Source of the DNA: Devosia pacifica
GTDB lineage: Bacteria; Pseudomonadota; Alphaproteobacteria; Rhizobiales; Devosiaceae
DNA: 64,000 bases
Reading direction: 5' to 3'
Assembly (NCBI RefSeq): GCF_014652635.1
Contig: NZ_BMZE01000001.1
Coordinates: 878,051-942,050, forward strand
How positions within the stretch are numbered: position 1 is the first letter of the stretch; every line of letters starts with the position of its first letter. Below are positions 37,269 to 46,426 of this stretch, in pieces. Made by a program: the position numbers and the translations under genes. Under the pieces are notes generated by a model that ran no database searches, was not told the DNA's origin, and saw only the letters and a program-made list of their open reading frames with translations.

Positions 37269-38453
37269 TCAGGGTTTGATGAGAAGCTCGCGCGATACAT
37301 CCGCCAGACATATGGCCGGCCCGTCCTCCGAGATCACGATCGTTTCGGAAGTCTCGAAGCCCCACTCATCCGTCCAGATCGCCGGCATGAAGTGGAAGGT
37401 CATGTTCGCCTCGATGATAGACTGGTCTCCCGGGCGCAAGCTCATCGTCCGCTCGCCCCAATCTGGCGGATAGGAGATACCCACAGGATAACCGGTACGG
37501 GAATCCTTCTCGATGCCGTGCTTGCGCAACACCGCAAAGAACGCTTCCGCCACCTGCCCGCATGTATTGCCCGGCACAGCTGCTTCGAGACCGGCCTCCA
37601 GCCCCTCGAGCACAGCGTCCTGCGCCTTAAGCATCGCTGTCGGCGGATCACCGAGATAAAGGGTCCGAGACACCGGGCAATGATAGCGCCGGTAGCACCC
37701 GGCGATTTCAAAGAAGGTGCCCTCGCCGCGTCGCATCGGGCGGTCATCCCATGTCAGGTGCGCCGCCGCGGCATCGGTTCCAGAGGGCGTCAGCGGCACG
37801 ATAGCTGCATAGTCGCCGCCAAAGCCGTCGGCACCACGCAACGCCGCATCGTAGATCTCGGCGACGAGATGGCTCTTGCGCAGTCCGTCTTCAGAAATCT
37901 CTCGGATCCGCTCGTGCATGGTCTCGACGATGCGCGCGGCGCGGCGCATGTAGATCAGTTCCTGCTCCGACTTCACAGCCCGCTGCCAGTTCACCAGTGA
38001 CGTGGCATCGACCACCGTGATGTCCGGCAATTCGGCCCGCAGCACCTCAAGGCACTTTGCCGAGAAATAGTAGTTATCCATCTCGACCCCGACACGGGCC
38101 GTCGAAACCCCGCGGTCGCGCAGGATCGCCGACAGCAACTGGTAGGGGTGCGCCACAAAGCTCTGAACGTAATGGTCGGGATAGGAGAGGATCGAGTCGG
38201 TGGAAAGATAGGTCGTCATCCGAGCGCCGACCGCGTCCATCGGCCGGCCGAACCATAGCGGTTCGCCTTCGGGCATGATGATCACCGCCTGATGGACATA
38301 GAACGACCAGCCATCATAGCCAGTCAGCCAGGACATGTTGGACGGGTCAGTGACAATCAGAACCTCGACGCCCTCGCGATCCATCGAGGCGCGCACCTTT
38401 TCGAGACGCTCGGCATACTCTGCGATCGCAAACGGAAGTGGGATACTGGACAC
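37269..38453 (-). CDS. doeA: Ectoine hydrolase DoeA/EutD (M24 peptidase fold)
   Basis: DoeA opens the ectoine ring to N-acetyl-2,4-diaminobutyrate. From GTG 38453, which has GGAG 7 bp upstream, the protein is 394 residues, close to the known Halomonas enzyme. The N-terminal creatinase domain has VLIVTDPSNMSWLTGYDGWS (about residues 29-48). The C-terminal pita-bread domain has HLTWDDRPMRRGEGTFFEIA and RYHCPVSRTLYLG, then the YPVGISYPPDWGER segment typical of ectoine hydrolases. Neighbours eutB, eutC and ehuABCD make the assignment strong. It follows eutC by 22 bp. Confidence 0.9.
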   Translation of the reverse strand: MSSIPLPFAIAEYAERLEKVRASMDREGVEVLIVTDPSNMSWLTGYDGWSFYVHQAVIIMPEGEPLWFGRPMDAVGARMTTYLSTDSILSYPDHYVQSFVAHPYQLLSAILRDRGVSTARVGVEMDNYYFSAKCLEVLRAELPDITVVDATSLVNWQRAVKSEQELIYMRRAARIVETMHERIREISEDGLRKSHLVAEIYDAALRGADGFGGDYAAIVPLTPSGTDAAAAHLTWDDRPMRRGEGTFFEIAGCYRRYHCPVSRTLYLGDPPTAMLKAQDAVLEGLEAGLEAAVPGNTCGQVAEAFFAVLRKHGIEKDSRTGYPVGISYPPDWGERTMSLRPGDQSIIEANMTFHFMPAIWTDEWGFETSETIVISEDGPAICLADVSRELLIKP

Positions 38454-38475
38454 GCAAACGCTCCACGTCTCGAGT

Positions 38476-39468
38476 TCAACTGGAAAAGATCTGCCCAGCG
38501 CCGGCTGAGGTGGCCCGCTGACGCGCAAGCGTCGCTATCGCGGTATCCTGAACGCCCGTACCCGTCAGATCAGCCAGCGTAATTTCATCGTCTTCGCGCC
38601 GTCCAGCAACCTTGCCTGCGACAATTTCGCCAAGTTCAGTAAACGCCGCATCTTTTCTCACGGCCCCTGCCTCGATTGCGTGGTGCAATTCACCAAGCAC
38701 TTTTGTCTGCCCCAGGCGGTCGGGAACATAGTGATTGAGCCGCGAGAAAACCGCCGGATCAATCTCGTTCTTGTGCTCTGCATCCGAGCCCATCGCGGTG
38801 ACATGCTGGCCCGGCGACAGCCAGCCGGCCTGAAGCACCGGCTCACGCGATGGTGTCGTCGTGACCACGACATCAGCGTCATGCACGGCAGCTTTTGCAC
38901 TTGTAACCGCCCGTACCGCAATGGAGAGTTCGCGCGACAACTCTTCGGCCGCCCGCTCTGCCTTCGCAGCATCGCGGGCCCATATCTGTGCGCTCTTGAT
39001 CGGCCGCACCAGCATCAGCGCCTTGAGCTGTAGCCGCGCCTGAACGCCGGCGCCGAGAATGCCAGCCGTTTCGGCATCAGCGCGCGCCAGATATTTCGCG
39101 GCGACGGCGCCGGCCGCCGCTGTCCGCACGTCGGTCAGATATCCGTTGTCGAACAGCGCCGCCTCTAGAATGCCGGTCTTGGCACTTAAGACCACCATCA
39201 GCCCGTTGACCGATGGCAGCCCGATCTTCGGATTATCGAAAAAACCCGGGCTGATCTTGATCGCGAAACTGTCGATCCCCGGGACGTAGGCCGTTTTGAC
39301 GTCGACCTCGCCATTGGCATCGGCGATGTCCAGCCGCAGGATCGGCGGCATCTCGACATTTTGCGTGGCTAGCGCAGCAAACGCCTGCTCGACGCAGGTG
39401 ACGGCCGCGGCGTCGAGTGGCACAAGCGCGCGCAGATCGCGCTCGGTCAGGATCGTTACATCAGCCAT
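38476..39468 (-). CDS. eutC: EutC, ornithine cyclodeaminase-like enzyme of hydroxyectoine utilisation
   Basis: The 330-residue NAD(P)-binding protein of the OCD/mu-crystallin family has DVKTAYVPGIDSFAIKISPG (about residues 54-73), the Rossmann loop AGILGAGVQARLQLKAL and the GSDAEHKNEIDP motif (about 228-239). EutB and EutC together are thought to convert the hydroxyl-bearing ring-opening product of hydroxyectoine to the ectoine-pathway intermediate. Its ATG overlaps the eutB stop by 8 bp, so the two are coupled. The Lys in AIKISPG and Asp in GSDAEHK fit the family's catalytic pair. Confidence 0.88.
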   Translation of the reverse strand: MADVTILTERDLRALVPLDAAAVTCVEQAFAALATQNVEMPPILRLDIADANGEVDVKTAYVPGIDSFAIKISPGFFDNPKIGLPSVNGLMVVLSAKTGILEAALFDNGYLTDVRTAAAGAVAAKYLARADAETAGILGAGVQARLQLKALMLVRPIKSAQIWARDAAKAERAAEELSRELSIAVRAVTSAKAAVHDADVVVTTTPSREPVLQAGWLSPGQHVTAMGSDAEHKNEIDPAVFSRLNHYVPDRLGQTKVLGELHHAIEAGAVRKDAAFTELGEIVAGKVAGRREDDEITLADLTGTGVQDTAIATLARQRATSAGAGQIFSS

Positions 39469-40456
39469 TGTCGCGCTCCTTCATCAGGTCGGGATCCTCA
39501 CCATTGATGATGCGGCGATGCAGTTGCAGATCGATATTACGTCCGGACAGCACAATGCCTGCGGGCCCCGCTAGGCTCACCTTGCCGGTCGCGATCGCCG
39601 CAATCCCGACTGCTGCTGCACCTTCAAGGATTTCTGCCTCCTCGAAATAGCCTGTTCGCACTGCCGCTGCGATTTCAGTCTCATCGAGCAGGATCACCTC
39701 ATCCACCAGATCGCGCACCATCTCGAATGTAAACCGGTTTTCGAGACCGATACCGCCACCCAATGAGTCCGCAAGTGTCGGAAGTTCCTCGACCGCGACA
39801 GGCCGACCAGCCTTCAGACTTTCATCCATTGCTGCGCCGCGTTGCATCGAGATGCCGATGATCCTGATCTCGGGCTTCAGCGTCTTGGCCGCTTTGGCAA
39901 TACCGGCGATCAGCCCGCCACCTGAGAGCGGCACCAGAAGGGTCTCGATCTCGGGCGCATCCTCAAGCATTTCGATGCCGATAGTCCCCTGCCCGGCAAT
40001 CACATTCGCCATGTCGAAGGGCGGCACCATGGTCATGCCTTCCTCACGCACCAGCCGGTCGACCTCCTTCTGCGCATCGTCCTGGCTGTTGCCGATGATC
40101 CGGGCCTCGGCGCCCAGCATCTCGATCGCGCGCACCTTGTTCTTCGGCACGAGGCGCGACATGCAGATCACTGCGCGCGCCTCTGCCGCCTTCGCCGCGT
40201 GCGCCAGCGCCCGGCCGTGATTGCCTGTGGACGCGCCTGTGATGCCAGCGGCGCGCTCCTGCTGTGATAGCGCCAGCACCGCGTTCGTCGCACCGCGCAG
40301 CTTGAAGCTGCCTGTCGCCTGCTGGTGCTCGCACTTGATGTGAACTGCTGTGCCGGCCATCCGGCTTAGCGCCGGGCTGAGCCGTTGCGGCGTCCGCAGC
40401 ACGCTTCCCGCGATGCGGCGTCGCGCTGAAAGGATCTCGGAAAAGGATACACTCAT
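39461..40456 (-). CDS. eutB: EutB, PLP-dependent threonine dehydratase-like enzyme
   Basis: The 331-residue fold-type II PLP enzyme has the Schiff-base Lys in GSFKLRGATNAVL (about residues 48-60), the ASTGNHGRALAHAA phosphate loop (about 74-87) and the glycine-rich PLSGGGLIAGIA (about 176-187). The C-terminal LSGRNIDLQLHRRII is, as I recall, characteristic of EutB in hydroxyectoine clusters. It is first gene of the minus-strand operon eutB-eutC-doeA-argE-like and faces ehuB across a 413-bp gap. A general serine/threonine dehydratase could look similar, but context decides. Confidence 0.88.
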   Translation of the reverse strand: MSVSFSEILSARRRIAGSVLRTPQRLSPALSRMAGTAVHIKCEHQQATGSFKLRGATNAVLALSQQERAAGITGASTGNHGRALAHAAKAAEARAVICMSRLVPKNKVRAIEMLGAEARIIGNSQDDAQKEVDRLVREEGMTMVPPFDMANVIAGQGTIGIEMLEDAPEIETLLVPLSGGGLIAGIAKAAKTLKPEIRIIGISMQRGAAMDESLKAGRPVAVEELPTLADSLGGGIGLENRFTFEMVRDLVDEVILLDETEIAAAVRTGYFEEAEILEGAAAVGIAAIATGKVSLAGPAGIVLSGRNIDLQLHRRIINGEDPDLMKERDNG

Positions 40457-40869
40457 GCGTCAGCTGCCTTGAAAAAGACGGCTTTCAAAGAGCTCATGGC
40501 TACCTCTGGAGCTACCGCGGGCAAAAGGCCGTGCGGAATTTCTCAGTCTGACTATGACGTTACGCCAGACAGTTGATCCATCCATACTGGCGAGCCATCG
40601 CAGCGGATCCTTCTGCCAATATGGCCAGAATTAGACGGTTCTTCCCTCGACTTGAGCGCCGCACTCCGCAAACCTTGCACCCGGCTAAGTTCAGCGTGAG
40701 GGCATACAAGAAAAAAACTGCGCCTCGGTCTTTCGCGTCTCCGGATCGCTTTCACCTCTGTTCTCATTAATCCGGTCGTACGCACTGCCCTGCCGAAGTC
40801 ATCTTCGGATGATTTCGGATTTTGGACGCAGCACCTCGAACTGCCAAAGCAGGAAAAAGGGAGTAACAA
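40457..40869. promoter_or_regulatory. Divergent control region of the ectoine uptake and degradation operons
   Basis: This 413-bp gap holds no convincing gene; short open frames lack ribosome sites and family features. It must contain both promoters. I see an imperfect 20-bp palindrome at 40611-40630 (TTCTG and CAGAA arms flanking CCAATATGGC), and CGCCAG/CTGGCG arms at 40563-40568 and 40587-40592. Either could be an operator. AGGGAG just before 40870 is the ehuB ribosome site. Confidence 0.55.
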
Positions 40870-41733
40870 ATGCTCACTAAGATCACTACCGCTACCGCAA
40901 TCGCCGCGATTTCCATCGCCGCTCTGGGTTCCACGGCTGTGAGCGCAGCGACGCTTGAAGAACTCCAGGAGTCCGGCACGATCCGCATCGCGGTCGCTAA
41001 CGAGATTCCTTACGGCTATATCGACCCGACCACAGGCGAAGCCATGGGCGCAGGCCCGGACGTCGCCAAGTACATTGTCGACGAACTCGGCATCGATAAC
41101 ATCGAGTGGGTCACAACCGAATTCTCCGGTCTCATTCCGGGGCTTCAGGCCGACCGCTTCGACATGGTCGCCGCTGAAATGGCAATCATTCCGGAACGCT
41201 GCGCGACGGTCATCTATTCCGAGCCGAACAGCTCGTACGGTGAAGGCCTGCTGGTCGCCTCCGGCAATCCGTCAGGCGTGACCAACTATGCCGACTTTGC
41301 TGACAACCCGGATCTGACCGTGGCCATCATGGCTGGTGCAAACCAGCTCGACATGATGCAGGCCCTCGGTGTTCCGGAAGACCAGATGGTCACCATCTCG
41401 TCGAACGCAGACGCCATCTCGACCGTCTCGACCGGCCGCGCCGATGCCTATGCCGCAACTGGCCTCACCGCTAGCGAGCTTGCAGGTCAGAGCGACGCTG
41501 TGGAGCTGGCAGAAGGCTTCACCGATCCGGTGATCGATGGCACCGAGCAGCGCTCCTGGGGCGGCTTCACGTTCGCAACGGGTTCCGAAAGCCTGCGTGA
41601 CGCGGTCAACGAGGTACTCGTTGAGTACAAGCAGACCGCCGAATGGAACGATACGCTTTCGGGCTACGGCTTCACCGAAGCTGACGTCAGCCGGTCTTCG
41701 GATATGAGCACTGAAGAGCTTTGCTCCGAGTAA
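40870..41733 (+). CDS. ehuB: EhuB, ectoine/hydroxyectoine ABC transporter substrate-binding protein
   Basis: The 287-residue periplasmic protein has a signal peptide (cleavage after VSA, about residue 26) and a family 3 solute-binding fold. It has GTIRIAVANEIPYGYIDPTT (about residues 37-56), GPDVAKYIVDELGI, SGLIPGLQADRFDMVAAEMA and RCATVIYSEPNSSYGEGLLV (about 107-126), the last being typical of EhuB. It captures ectoine or hydroxyectoine for EhuCDA. A stable hairpin follows the stop, which commonly raises the level of the binding protein relative to the permeases. Confidence 0.92.
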   Translation: MLTKITTATAIAAISIAALGSTAVSAATLEELQESGTIRIAVANEIPYGYIDPTTGEAMGAGPDVAKYIVDELGIDNIEWVTTEFSGLIPGLQADRFDMVAAEMAIIPERCATVIYSEPNSSYGEGLLVASGNPSGVTNYADFADNPDLTVAIMAGANQLDMMQALGVPEDQMVTISSNADAISTVSTGRADAYAATGLTASELAGQSDAVELAEGFTDPVIDGTEQRSWGGFTFATGSESLRDAVNEVLVEYKQTAEWNDTLSGYGFTEADVSRSSDMSTEELCSE

Positions 41734-41767
41734 GGCATTGTAGCGCGCCATCAGGCGCGTAACCTTG

Positions 41768-41793
41768 ACGGCGGGCTTCGGCCCGCCGTTTCT
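41768..41793 (+). terminator. Hairpin between ehuB and ehuC (attenuator or 3'-end stabiliser)
   Basis: ACGGCGGGC (41768-41776), TTCG loop and GCCCGCCGT (41781-41789) form a 9-bp stem closed by a very stable tetraloop, followed by TTCT. The next transporter genes continue on the same strand 66 bp on, so termination is probably partial. Confidence 0.7.
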
Positions 41794-41858
41794 GATGAAC
41801 TGAACGGTGCCGCAGATGTATCGGCACAGCTCATCCCGCACCGGAACCGAGACCGCCC

Positions 41859-42530
41859 ATGGAATGGATCAGCTACCTTAATCCCCTCATGCAGGGGGCT
41901 TGGGTCACCATAGAACTGACGATTTATTCCACCATACTTGGGGCACTCTTCTCGTTCGCATTCGGCATCGGCAAGCTGTCGAAGAACCCGCTGATCAGCG
42001 CCGTTTCCATCGGCTATATCGAAATCTTTCGCGGCACATCGCTGCTGGTTCAGCTGTTCTGGCTCTACTTCGCATTGCCGCTCGTCGGTCAGGCCATCGG
42101 CATCGATCTGCGTCTGCCGCCGGTCATCGCCGGTGTTCTGGCGCTTTCGCTCAACATTGGCGCTTATGGCGCCGAAGTGGTGCGCGGCGCGATTCAGGCA
42201 GTCAACAAGGATCAGTATGAAGCCGCCAAGGCTCTGAACTTCACGCCGCGTCAGGCTTTGTTCCGCGTTGCCCTGCCCCAGGCCATTCCCGAGATGATGC
42301 CGCCTTTTGGCAACCTCGCGATCCAGAACCTCAAGGATACTGCGCTGGTGTCGCTCATCAGTCTCGGCGATCTGGCGTTCCGGGCCGAGCAGTTGCGTAA
42401 TTTCACCCAGGACTCGACGACGATCTACACGCTGGTCCTGTTCATGTATTTCGGTATGGCGCTTGTGCTGACCGCGCTGATGAAGCTGCTCGAGCGCTTC
42501 GTCGGCCGCTGGCGCGCCGCGGCACGCTAG
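41859..42530 (+). CDS. ehuC: EhuC, ectoine ABC transporter permease
   Basis: The 223-residue inner-membrane protein belongs to the His/Glu/Gln/Arg polar amino-acid permease family (HEAA). It has about five membrane segments, the IEIFRGTSLLVQLFWLYF stretch (about residues 50-67) and the EAA loop YEAAKALNFTPRQALFRVALP (split over about 125-145) that contacts the ATPase. It pairs with EhuD to form the channel. There are 12 bp to ehuD. Confidence 0.92.
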   Translation: MEWISYLNPLMQGAWVTIELTIYSTILGALFSFAFGIGKLSKNPLISAVSIGYIEIFRGTSLLVQLFWLYFALPLVGQAIGIDLRLPPVIAGVLALSLNIGAYGAEVVRGAIQAVNKDQYEAAKALNFTPRQALFRVALPQAIPEMMPPFGNLAIQNLKDTALVSLISLGDLAFRAEQLRNFTQDSTTIYTLVLFMYFGMALVLTALMKLLERFVGRWRAAAR

Positions 42531-42542
42531 GAGGACGCAGAT

Positions 42543-43235
42543 ATGCTTTTCGGCATCGAATGGGATCGCTCCTCCGATCTAGCCTTCGCAATTTCCATCT
42601 TCCCTATTCTCATGCGCGGGCTGTGGGTTACGATCCAGGCGACGTTCCTCGGCTTTTTCGTCGCCATGATCCTCGGGCTGGTCCTCGCGGCCCTGAAATC
42701 CGCGCCGCTCAAGATCATCTCCTGGCCGGCCTATGCGATCACCGAATTCATCCGTGACACGCCGCTGCTGATCCAGCTGTTCTTCCTCTATTACGTGCTG
42801 CCCGAATACGGCCTCGTCTTTCCGGCCTTCATCACCGGTGCACTGGCGCTCGGCATCCAGTATTCCGCGTACCTGTCAGAGGTCTATCGCGCCGGCATCG
42901 AGGCGGTCGCCAAGGGACAGCATGAAGCGGCGCGTGCGCTGAACCTTACGGGCTTGCGCACCTTCACGCATGTTGTGCTGCCGCAGGCGATCCCGCGCAT
43001 CGTGCCCGCAATGGGCAACTACCTCGTGTCGATCATGAAGGACGTGCCGATCCTGTCGGTGGTCACGGTTCTCGAAATGCTCAACGTCGCCCAGATCATC
43101 GGCGACCGCACCTTCAATTATCTGATCCCGCTGTCCATGGTTGGTGGGATCTACCTTGTCCTCACGATCGTCGCCTCCGCAGGCGTACGTCTGCTGGACA
43201 ATGCCCTGCCCAAGAGAGGTCTGCCGCTGAAATGA
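42543..43235 (+). CDS. ehuD: EhuD, ectoine ABC transporter permease
   Basis: The 230-residue protein is the second HEAA-type permease. It has about five membrane segments, [20 protein letters not shown] (about residues 63-82), the EAA loop [15 protein letters not shown] and [20 protein letters not shown] (about 155-174). Its stop overlaps the ehuA start by 4 bp. It is a partner of EhuC, not a duplicate: sequence similarity is limited to the family motifs. Confidence 0.92.
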   Translation: MLFGIEWDRSSDLAFAISIFPILMRGLWVTIQATFLGFFVAMILGLVLAALKSAPLKIISWPAYAITEFIRDTPLLIQLFFLYYVLPEYGLVFPAFITGALALGIQYSAYLSEVYRAGIEAVAKGQHEAARALNLTGLRTFTHVVLPQAIPRIVPAMGNYLVSIMKDVPILSVVTVLEMLNVAQIIGDRTFNYLIPLSMVGGIYLVLTIVASAGVRLLDNALPKRGLPLK

Positions 43236-44008
43236 GCGAGTCCATCATCAAATTCGACAAGGTCGTAAAGCGCTTCGGCTCCCTCACGGTGATCGACGAG
43301 CTCGACTTCGAAGTAAAGCGCGGCGAGAAGGTCACCATCATCGGACCGTCCGGCTCCGGCAAGTCCACGGTCTTGCGCATTCTGATGACCCTCGAATCGA
43401 TCTCCGATGGTGTCGTCTGGATCGGCGACGAACCGCTCTGGCACGAACAGAAGAACGGCTCGATGGTGCCGGCCAGCGAGGCCCATCTGCGCAAGATGCG
43501 CGGCCAACTCGGCATGGTGTTCCAGCAGTTCAATCTGTTCCCGCATATGACGGTTCTGCGCAACATTACCGAAGCCCCGGTCAGGGTCGGCAAACTGTCG
43601 AAGGCCGAGGCAAAAGACCGGGCCGAAGAGCTTCTGCAGATGGTCGGCCTCAGCGATCAGGCCAACAAGTACCCCCACCAGCTGTCCGGTGGTCAGCAGC
43701 AGCGTGTCGGTATTGCCCGCGCCCTCGCCATGCGTCCGAAGATCATGCTGTTCGACGAACCGACGTCCGCGCTCGATCCCGAGCTTGTCGGCGAGGTGCT
43801 CAACGTTATCGGCCAGTTGGCCGAGGAGCACGACCTGACAATGCTGCTTGTGACTCACGAAATGCGTTTCGCCCGTGAAGTCTCCGACAGGGTCTGCTTT
43901 TTTGACCGCGGCAAGATCAAGGAAGAAGCGGCCCCCGACGAGTTGTTCACCAACCCCAAGGAAGAGCGTACCCGCGAATTCCTGAAGGCTGTGCTGGAAG
44001 AAAAATAG
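43232..44008 (+). CDS. ehuA: EhuA, ectoine ABC transporter ATP-binding protein
   Basis: The 258-residue ATPase has Walker [10 protein letters not shown] (about residues 36-44), the Q-loop in [15 protein letters not shown] (about 91-105), the signature [17 protein letters not shown] (about 150-166), Walker [15 protein letters not shown] (about 170-183) and the H-loop LLVTHEM. It energises import through EhuCD. A short insert (about residues 66-88) before the Q-loop is common in ectoine-type homologues, as I recall. It is the last transporter gene. Confidence 0.93.
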   Translation: MSESIIKFDKVVKRFGSLTVIDELDFEVKRGEKVTIIGPSGSGKSTVLRILMTLESISDGVVWIGDEPLWHEQKNGSMVPASEAHLRKMRGQLGMVFQQFNLFPHMTVLRNITEAPVRVGKLSKAEAKDRAEELLQMVGLSDQANKYPHQLSGGQQQRVGIARALAMRPKIMLFDEPTSALDPELVGEVLNVIGQLAEEHDLTMLLVTHEMRFAREVSDRVCFFDRGKIKEEAAPDELFTNPKEERTREFLKAVLEEK

Positions 44009-44118
44009 GCGAGACGGTCGTCACCGCCTTAGCGTGAAGCTTTGTGCGTCTATGCCTAGACGCCTGAGCCTCAACGGAACTATTGTGCCCGCAACCACGC
44101 ACGGGGAGCAGGGCACCG

Positions 44119-44628
44119 GTGAACGCGCCGAAAACGGATACACCTATTCGTCTTGATGATCGTGACATCAAGATTCTCAGCATATTGCAGCGAGAAGGCC
44201 GTATCCCGAAGGCCGCCTTGGCCGAACGGGTAAACCTGTCCGCCACACCGTGCTGGGAGCGGCTTCGGCGGCTCGAGGAATCCGGCATCATCGAGAGCTA
44301 TCAGGCCCAGGTGTCGCTCAAGGCGTTTGGGCCGATCGCCATGGTGTTCGTACAGTTCGAGCTTGAAAGCCACCGCACCGAGGACTTCGCCCGCTTCGAG
44401 CAGGCCATGCGCGATACACCCGAAGTCATAGAATGCTGGGCCGTTGGCGGCGGCATCGATTATATCTGCAAGCTCATTGCCCCCAATCTCGAAGGCTTTC
44501 AGAGCCTGATCGAAGCACTGCTGTCGCGCGATATCGGCATCAAGCGCTATTATTCCTATGTCGTTACCACGCCAGTGAAGAACGAACCGATTCCCGTCGA
44601 GCATCTCGCTGCCACCGTCTCGGCCTGA
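44119..44628 (+). CDS. Lrp/AsnC family regulator of ectoine catabolism (DoeX/AsnC)
   Basis: From GTG 44119, behind GGGGAGCAGGG, the protein is 169 residues, normal for the family; the frame is open to 44083 without a better site. An N-terminal helix-turn-helix (DDRDIKILSILQREGRIPKA and AERVNLSATPCWERLRRLEE, about residues 13-52) is joined to an RAM ligand-binding domain with VIECWAVGGGIDYICKLIAP (about 105-124). Its position between ehuA and doeC-doeD mirrors the asnC-ssd-atf order known from ectoine clusters, where it is thought to sense pathway intermediates such as acetyl-diaminobutyrate or diaminobutyrate. Confidence 0.87.
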   Translation: MNAPKTDTPIRLDDRDIKILSILQREGRIPKAALAERVNLSATPCWERLRRLEESGIIESYQAQVSLKAFGPIAMVFVQFELESHRTEDFARFEQAMRDTPEVIECWAVGGGIDYICKLIAPNLEGFQSLIEALLSRDIGIKRYYSYVVTTPVKNEPIPVEHLAATVSA

Positions 44629-44850
44629 ACTACACACCTGAGCAGATGAATTTGCGCCAGACCCGGGGGTCCGACAGGACTTTCATCGTTTTTGGCCCGC
44701 CAGTTTGGCTGACACCTCTCCGCGCAAGTGCCTATGCTGCAATTGTTCCCGAACCGATGGGCCGGAACGAGCCACGGCTTGTGACCGGCATCCCAACACG
44801 TGCAAGGTGACGCGCCATTGCCAGCGCGTGCCACTTTTCCGGAGTCGCCA

Positions 44851-46344
44851 ATGTCCTCGTCCGCCGCCGTCGTCCTGCCGCCCTCCTCCGCCATCCCCGG
44901 CATCACCGATGCCGGCCTGTTCTGCGCCGCCGCCTTCATCGATGGCGAGCGCATTGGACCCGAGGGCCGCGATTCCATTCCCGTCACCGATCCGGCTACA
45001 GGCGAGATCATCGGGGCGATCCCCGCACTCGACGCCATTCAGTCCCAACGCGCCGTGGATGCCGCGCAGGCCGCCTTCGAAGAGTGGGCCGGCCTGTTGC
45101 CGCAGGAGCGTTCGGCAATCCTGAGAAAATGGTTCGAACTGATCATGGAGGCGCAGGAAGATCTGGCGCGCATCATGACCTATGAACAGGGCAAGCCACT
45201 GTCCGAAGCGCGCGGCGAAATCGCCTACGCCGCCTCCTTCGTCGAGTTCTACGCCGAAGAGGCCAAGCGCCCCAACATCGAAAGCGTCACCTCGCACCTG
45301 CCGGATGCCGAGGTCGAGATCTGGCGCGAGCCTGCCGGCGTCGCGGCGCTGATCACGCCGTGGAATTTCCCGTCCGCCATGCTCACCCGCAAAGCCGCAG
45401 CCGCGCTCGCCGCCGGCTGCACCTGCGTCGCCCATCCTTCTGCCGAAACCCCGTTCTCGGCGACTGCACTGGCAGTTCTCGCGGAGCGTGCCGGCATGCC
45501 GAAGGGCGTGTTCAACATCGTCACCGGTCGCGCCCCCGAGATCGTCGAGCCCTGGACGCACGATGAACGCGTGCGGGTTCTGTCCTTCACGGGTTCCACG
45601 GAAATCGGCCGGCTCTTGTTCCGCCAGTCCGCCGAAACCGTCAAACGCCTGATCATGGAATTGGGCGGGCTGGCCCCGTTCATCGTCTTTGCCGATGCCG
45701 ATCTCGATCAGGCCGTCGAAGAAGCGATCAAGGCCAAGTTTGCCACCTCCGGCCAGGACTGCCTCGGCGCCAACCGCTTCTTTATCGAGCGCTCGGTCTA
45801 TGACCAGTTCTGCGAGAAACTGGCGAAAGCCGCATCCGCCCTCACCGTCGGCCCCGGCATTGAAGACCCCGATATCGGCCCAATGATGAATGAGCGCGCG
45901 CTCGCCAAGCAACGCCAGCACGTCGAGGACGCGATCTCGCGTGGCGCCCGCTGCCTGACTGGCGGCGAACCGCACGCCGCCGGCTCGCTGTTCTACACCC
46001 CGACCGTTCTTGCAGACGTGCCTGATGAGGCGCTGATCATGCATGAAGAAACCTTCGGCCCGGTCGCAGCCCTTGCCCCCTTCGACACCGAAGAAGAAGT
46101 CATTCGCAAGGCCAATGATACCGAATACGGCCTTATCGCCTATCTGCACACAAACGATCCGCGCCGCATCTATCGTGCCAGCCGTGCGCTGCAATGCGGA
46201 ATGGTCGCGGTCAACCGCACCAAGGTCACCGGCGCCCCGATCCCGTTCGGCGGCATGAAGCAATCCGGCGTCGGCCGCGAAGGCGCCCGTTTGGGGATGG
46301 AAGCCTTCACCGAAGTAAAATACGTCTGCCGCGACTGGCGCTGA
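44851..46344 (+). CDS. doeC: Aldehyde dehydrogenase of ectoine catabolism (DoeC / Ssd type)
   Basis: The 497-residue NAD(P)-dependent ALDH starts at ATG 44851, which has GGAG 8 bp upstream. It has [20 protein letters not shown] (about residues 169-188), [10 protein letters not shown] (about 248-257), the catalytic Glu in [10 protein letters not shown] (about 270-279) and the catalytic Cys in [12 protein letters not shown] (about 304-315). By sequence alone it would be called succinate-semialdehyde dehydrogenase. By position it fits DoeC, which oxidises aspartate semialdehyde to aspartate at the end of ectoine breakdown. It is followed by the aminotransferase DoeD. Confidence 0.85.
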   Translation: MSSSAAVVLPPSSAIPGITDAGLFCAAAFIDGERIGPEGRDSIPVTDPATGEIIGAIPALDAIQSQRAVDAAQAAFEEWAGLLPQERSAILRKWFELIMEAQEDLARIMTYEQGKPLSEARGEIAYAASFVEFYAEEAKRPNIESVTSHLPDAEVEIWREPAGVAALITPWNFPSAMLTRKAAAALAAGCTCVAHPSAETPFSATALAVLAERAGMPKGVFNIVTGRAPEIVEPWTHDERVRVLSFTGSTEIGRLLFRQSAETVKRLIMELGGLAPFIVFADADLDQAVEEAIKAKFATSGQDCLGANRFFIERSVYDQFCEKLAKAASALTVGPGIEDPDIGPMMNERALAKQRQHVEDAISRGARCLTGGEPHAAGSLFYTPTVLADVPDEALIMHEETFGPVAALAPFDTEEEVIRKANDTEYGLIAYLHTNDPRRIYRASRALQCGMVAVNRTKVTGAPIPFGGMKQSGVGREGARLGMEAFTEVKYVCRDWR

Positions 46345-46426
46345 CGGCCACCGGTCCTCAAGACCAACACAAACCCTTTCGCCGCTTCATACAAATGACG
46401 ACGAATTCCGTGAAAGGAACACGACT

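Noticed and set aside
44683..46263. 526-codon minus-strand open frame opposite the doeC aldehyde dehydrogenase
   Set aside because: The plus-strand product has complete ALDH motifs; the antisense product is a Gly/Asp/Arg-rich shadow with no recognisable features.
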